Positions 60,972 through 64,000 of a DNA stretch of 64,000 bases are shown in pieces (the stretch's first letter is position 1; each line of letters begins with the position of its first letter). Both the position numbers and the translations under genes were made by a program. The notes under the pieces were generated by a model. It saw only the letters and a list, made by a program, of their open reading frames with translations, was not told the DNA's origin and did not search any database. This DNA is from DASQHY01 sp035602605 (GTDB taxonomy: Bacteria > Acidobacteriota > Terriglobia > Acidiferrales > UBA7541), in assembly GCA_035602605.1 (NCBI GenBank), contig DATNLZ010000082.1, forward strand, positions 31,227-95,226. Direction: 5' to 3'.

Positions 60972-61329
60972 CGGGAATTCGCAGTTCGGCTTCGCCGGGG
61001 TATCGCACTACAATTACAAAGTTCAAAGGTGAACCGCTCAAGTCGAGGTGGTATTTCTCAAGTTTATCATTCACCGCTCCCAGCACTTCGGGCGTCTCAT
61101 AATAGTCTTTGCCCGAGTGGACGGAAAACCCTTGGGCCACATCTTTGTCAGTCCCATATTGAAGCAGTGGGTCGTGCCCCGGATTATTCACGTCGTACCC
61201 AAATCCCACGAACCGTGATACAAGTGGACCTTCTCCCTTGCCTCTTATTTCGAGCAAGTCGGAATTTGATACGTACAATTTTTTTTCCACAGAGCAGATC
61301 GTAGTAAGTGTAAACAGTCGGGGAATCAC
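60868..61329 (-). pseudogene. Unrecognised broken coding fragment
   Basis: A 153-codon frame read leftwards (FVGFGYDVNNPGHDPLLQYG; DVAQGFSVHSGKDYYETPEVL; LNFVIVVRYPGEAELRIPVEN). It looks protein-like up to about PVENDA and then becomes noise where it enters the TonB remnant. It has no signal peptide and no matching continuation upstream. I do not recognise it. It is listed because it marks a junction between two unrelated pieces. Confidence 0.3.
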
Positions 61330-61640
61330 AGCACCCCCACGCCGTCAGACGAAAGAATCGCTCTTGTCGAAGAAAGCCCCGCACGAACGATGCCTCCAGC
61401 TGGGCTACGAGTTTTGGGTACAGCACATTCGCAAAACTGCGTCGGCTTGCCATCCACGCCGCTAAATTTGTACCTTTGAGCCGATGTTTCCGGTAGACGT
61501 GTGGGCGAATTTCCCACTCTTGGACGTTTCAAATGACTTCCGAAAAACGAGTCTTGTGCGAATTCAATCAGTGGCACGTACGGTAACCGGGTTCCTCTAT
61601 TGCTGTCTTTTGCTGCCCTGCGAGTCCGCCAAGTTCTTGT

Positions 61641-61674
61641 TTGAACCAACGACCTTCGGGTTTATGAGCCCAAC
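61641..61674 (-). pseudogene. Partial tRNA-Met-like sequence (anticodon arm to T arm)
   Basis: The minus strand reads GTTGGGCTCATAAACCC then GAAGGTCGTTGGTTCAA, nearly the anticodon arm (CAT anticodon in loop CTCATAA), variable loop and first half of the T arm of a bacterial Met/fMet tRNA, with one extra A in the anticodon arm. No acceptor stem or D arm flanks it, and the T stem cannot close. It is a tRNA fragment, as left by integration or excision of mobile DNA at a tRNA gene. Confidence 0.4.
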
Positions 61675-61787
61675 TTTGAATAGGCCCGTCTTTGCTTCTC
61701 AATGATTTACGTATACTTGTTCTACCCGTTTCACGTCTGTTCATCGGTGGTTTGTTCCCAATCGAAGCGGGGCAGCGGCCAAGGTCC

Positions 61788-61823
61788 TTTTTCGCCGCAG
61801 TCGCTGCGGGGTGGCGGAAAAAA
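61788..61823. repeat. Imperfect hairpin flanked by T and A runs
   Basis: CCGCAG (61795-61800 region) pairs with CTGCGG around a TCG loop, and an outer TTTTT (61788-61792) can pair with the A run at 61818-61823 across a small bulge. The T run precedes the stem on the plus strand and there is none behind it, so termination is doubtful. It lies about 80 bases before the mannonate dehydratase-like gene. Confidence 0.3.
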
Positions 61824-61904
61824 GAGTCGACAGACGCGGATACCTCGGCTCTAAACTAAACAACTGCGTCCGGGATGGGTCCATCCCGACAGGAGACGAA
61901 TCTT

Positions 61905-62999
61905 ATGATGAATAAGGGAATAGCCCGAAGAGAATTTGGCAGGTGGGCTTTGGGGACTCTGGGAGCGGCTGCGTTGGCACCGAAGGACGCGGCTGTAGTA
62001 CAGAACCTGGCGCCAGGGATCAAACTCTGCGTACAATCTTCGCCAAATCCGTCCGACGAGCAACTCTTGTTTCTGAAGCAACTCGGCGCGGAGTACGTTA
62101 GCGTCGGGTCGACGCCGGACATGCGCACTTCCGAAGGCTTCATGCAGATCAAGAAGCGTTACGCGGACGCCGGCATCACCGTGTGGAATATCGGCAACTC
62201 CAGCGTTCACAACATGCCGGAGGTGACGCTCGGCCTCCCCGGCCGCAACGAGAAGATCGACGAGTATAAGCAGTACCTCCGGAACCTGGGAAAGGCCGGG
62301 ATTTATTACACGACCTATGCCCACATGGGGAACGGCATCTGGACCAGCGGCCGCGCGATGGTGCGGGGCGCCTCGGCGCGCGAATTTAATCAGGAGAGCC
62401 CCGACGCGCGCGGGAATTGGTCAGGCAAGACTTTTGCCGGACCGCTTTCCCATGGACGCGAGTTCACAAAGGAAGAGATCTGGAAAAACTATATCCATTT
62501 CATCAAACAGGTGGCGCCGGTAGCGGAGGAGGCAGGTGTTCGAATCGGAATTCATCCGGACGATCCGCCCGTGCCGGTGCTGGCGGGCGTGCCGCGCTGC
62601 ATCTTCGGCAACTTCGAGGGCTACAGGAGAGCGATGGAGATCGCCAACAGCCCGAACGTTGGAATTTGCCTCTGCTGCGGAACGTGGCTCGAAGGCGGCA
62701 AGAGGCTCACCGGCAAGGACCCAGAGGAAATGATCCGCTACTTCGGCGCCAGCAAGATCTGGAAAATTCACTTCCGAAACGTCAGTGTGCCGTTGCCGCA
62801 TTTCGTCGAGACGTTTATGGATAATGGCTATTACGATATGTGGAAGATCATGAAAGCGCTTCGCGACGTGAACTACGACGGCATCGTGATTCTCGACCAC
62901 AGCCCGCAGATGGTGGGTGGAAATTTCACAGAGACCGCCTACGGATTCGCTTACATGAAGGCTCTATTGAATCGCGCGAACGCGGAAGCCGAGGGGTAG
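61905..62999 (+). CDS. Tat-exported mannonate dehydratase (UxuA)-like protein
   Basis: ATG 61905 (or 61908) follows GGAGAC; 364 residues. The N-terminus, IARREFGRWALGTLGAAALAP, has the twin-arginine pattern RRxFxR and a hydrophobic core, so export by Tat is likely. The rest is a xylose-isomerase-like TIM barrel of the UxuA family: GVRIGIHPDDPPVPVLAGVPR, a metal-binding Cys in GICLCCGTW, His in WKIHFRNVS and Asp/His in VILDHSPQM, which match the Mn-binding residues of D-mannonate dehydratase. Known UxuA enzymes are cytoplasmic in glucuronate breakdown; an exported form is unusual. Related proteins are often annotated as sugar phosphate isomerase/epimerase. No uxaC or uxuB is adjacent. Confidence 0.8.
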   Translation: MMNKGIARREFGRWALGTLGAAALAPKDAAVVQNLAPGIKLCVQSSPNPSDEQLLFLKQLGAEYVSVGSTPDMRTSEGFMQIKKRYADAGITVWNIGNSSVHNMPEVTLGLPGRNEKIDEYKQYLRNLGKAGIYYTTYAHMGNGIWTSGRAMVRGASAREFNQESPDARGNWSGKTFAGPLSHGREFTKEEIWKNYIHFIKQVAPVAEEAGVRIGIHPDDPPVPVLAGVPRCIFGNFEGYRRAMEIANSPNVGICLCCGTWLEGGKRLTGKDPEEMIRYFGASKIWKIHFRNVSVPLPHFVETFMDNGYYDMWKIMKALRDVNYDGIVILDHSPQMVGGNFTETAYGFAYMKALLNRANAEAEG

Positions 63000-63001
63000 C
63001 G

Positions 63002-63229
63002 GTGGTGCACGATCCCCTGGCTGTCTTTTATACGACAGTCGGTTGCTTGGATTACTACCTAATACGGGAGGATGACCGTGCCATCAAGGATTGCCGGAAG
63101 CTGGAGATGGATCCCAACTTTGCGCGGGCACATAGCAATCTCGTCGTCTACAAGCACAAAAGGATGCACGACCAATCTTTCCACGAGCTCGAAACGGCGA
63201 TAACCCTTGAAGGAGTAGACCCAAAATGA
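63002..63229 (+). pseudogene. Fragment of a TPR protein
   Basis: A 75-codon frame starting at GTG 63002 gives two TPR-like helical pairs (DRAIKDCRKLEMDPNFARAHSNL and a degenerate second unit). Its length and abrupt start suggest the middle of a larger protein such as a TPR-containing winged-helix or kinase regulator. There is no ribosome site or signal. It follows the previous stop by two bases, but continuity with it is not supported. Confidence 0.4.
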
Positions 63230-63338
63230 TCGCTGCCCTACCGTTCAAGTCTCCGGGCGGTTCCGCGTGACGGATGAAGTGGATTACTTCCGGATAGCCG
63301 ACGGCCCGGAAGTATTATAGGTCCAGGAGTGGGGAGCC

Positions 63339-63899
63339 GTGACCACGCGTCAACACAAGGTTCACACTCAACTCGGCCGAGCCGCAGTCCAGATCTTTGC
63401 CGCAAATGATCGTATGAACCAGGTTCTTATCGAACATCTTGACCCTACCGCCTGGAGAGCCAAACCGCCCGGCAAGGCCCGCACCATTGCGGCGATCTTC
63501 ACGCACGTGCACAATGTCCGCTCCAAGTGGGTCAGGCTTACAGCTCCGCACCTGCAGGTTCCACCACAGCTCAACCGCGCGCACTGCACGCCGCAGCAGG
63601 CTCGTGCGGGATTGGCCGAGAGCGCCGCTCGCTGCGCGGAGATGCTCGCTGAAGCGCTCGGCGGTTGTGGGGGCCGCGTCGAGAAGTTTCGCAGAGACGG
63701 CTGGGCTCCGCCTTGGCCGGTTGGCGTAGAGATGCTGTGCTACATGCTTTCTCACGAAGCCCACCACCGCGGGCAGGTGTGTATGCTCGCGCATCAGCTC
63801 GGATTCCCGTTGCAGAAAGAGGCGGCGTACGGGATATGGAATTGGGAAAAGCTTTGGAAAGAGTGCGGGTCGCCCGGCGGCCCCGGCTACGATTCTTAG
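63339..63899 (+). CDS. DinB-family four-helix protein
   Basis: GTG start at 63339 (AGGAG about nine bases upstream), 186 residues. The DinB/YfiT four-helix bundle is recognisable from THVHNVRSKWVRL after helix 2, a central helix (GLAESAARCAEMLAEALGG) and MLSHEAHHRGQVCMLAHQLG in helix 4. The metal triad is His in THVHN plus His and His in HEAHHRGQ. Such proteins act as metal-dependent thiol transferases (bacillithiol-type) or stress proteins; DNA damage induction is known for the founding member only. It is the last gene in the window; bases 63900-64000 show nothing. Confidence 0.85.
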   Translation: MTTRQHKVHTQLGRAAVQIFAANDRMNQVLIEHLDPTAWRAKPPGKARTIAAIFTHVHNVRSKWVRLTAPHLQVPPQLNRAHCTPQQARAGLAESAARCAEMLAEALGGCGGRVEKFRRDGWAPPWPVGVEMLCYMLSHEAHHRGQVCMLAHQLGFPLQKEAAYGIWNWEKLWKECGSPGGPGYDS

Positions 63900-64000
63900 G
63901 AAACCGCTTTCAAATTGACCCACTACCCTCTTTCCCGATCTCTTTACAAACGATTGCAGTCCACGTAAAGTTTGACCATCCACGAGACGTGCGGAGGCAG

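Larger units (their letters stand above)
61330..61904. other. Decayed intergenic stretch of 575 bases
   Basis: Several short overlapping frames occur, none with a recognisable domain. The two structured items in it are the partial tRNA-like sequence at 61641-61674 and the hairpin at 61788-61823. It separates the TonB remnant from the mannonate dehydratase-like gene. Confidence 0.35.

Noticed and set aside
1..64000. CRISPR array, known anti-phage defence cluster or prophage
   Set aside because: No regularly spaced direct repeats, no cas genes, no restriction or retron genes and no phage structural or integrase genes were recognised.

Overview
The window looks like chromosomal DNA of an acidobacterium (Acidobacteriota, probably class Terriglobia). 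This is inferred from a very long Oar-type TonB receptor with an N-terminal carboxypeptidase-like domain, a Ser/Thr kinase fused to a WD40-like propeller, a BNR/sortilin-like exo-protein, many exported TPR proteins, and the mix of plant-polysaccharide enzymes with ordinary housekeeping genes. No rRNA is present to settle it.

Bases 1-18950 are mainly housekeeping: the end of an acidic protein, a TPR/beta-barrel outer membrane protein, a LiaF-like membrane protein, a broken SPOR-domain gene, then a tightly overlapping run uvrA - TPR protein - unknown exported protein - SprT-like metalloprotease. Next come uvrC, two envelope/stress proteins (YtxH-like and DUF948-like), the convergent mnmA and cysteine desulfurase pair (tRNA 2-thiouridine), an O-methyltransferase and a UbiD-family decarboxylase.

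Bases 19100-24870 hold a complete type IV pilus assembly operon pilMNOPQ, led by a small excisionase-type HTH protein. A good -35/-10 promoter precedes it and a strong intrinsic terminator closes it. Bases 24888-31808 carry a Xaa-Pro peptidase, accB, accC, thiE and two APC-family permeases. Bases 31809-39981 hold a stray 5' fragment of dnaN, a HAMP/SpoIIE-type phosphatase, nnrDE, tsaE, an 832-residue protein ending in a divergent class III nucleotide cyclase domain, a DUF4126 membrane protein and a small His-rich protein.

From base 40000 the window becomes accessory in character: a GH95 fucosidase, a BNR-repeat exo-protein, an Oar-type TonB receptor with an operator-like promoter, an SDR dehydrogenase, an exported Gfo/Idh oxidoreductase, a kinase/propeller sensor, a GH43 arabinanase and a Tat-exported mannonate-dehydratase-like protein. 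Together these suggest capture and processing of plant or microbial polysaccharide (fucose-, arabinose- and uronate-containing). This half also holds a selenocysteine tRNA gene (selC), and it is littered with gene remains: an Rhs fragment next to selC, a cupin gene broken by an amber codon, an IS110 transposase N-terminus, a TonB receptor C-terminus, a partial initiator-tRNA-like sequence and a TPR fragment.

The items most worth following up are the cyclase-domain protein at 36467-38965, selC at 51377-51475, the dnaN fragment at 31895-31978, the overlapping uvrA-to-SprT cluster and the amber-interrupted cupin.
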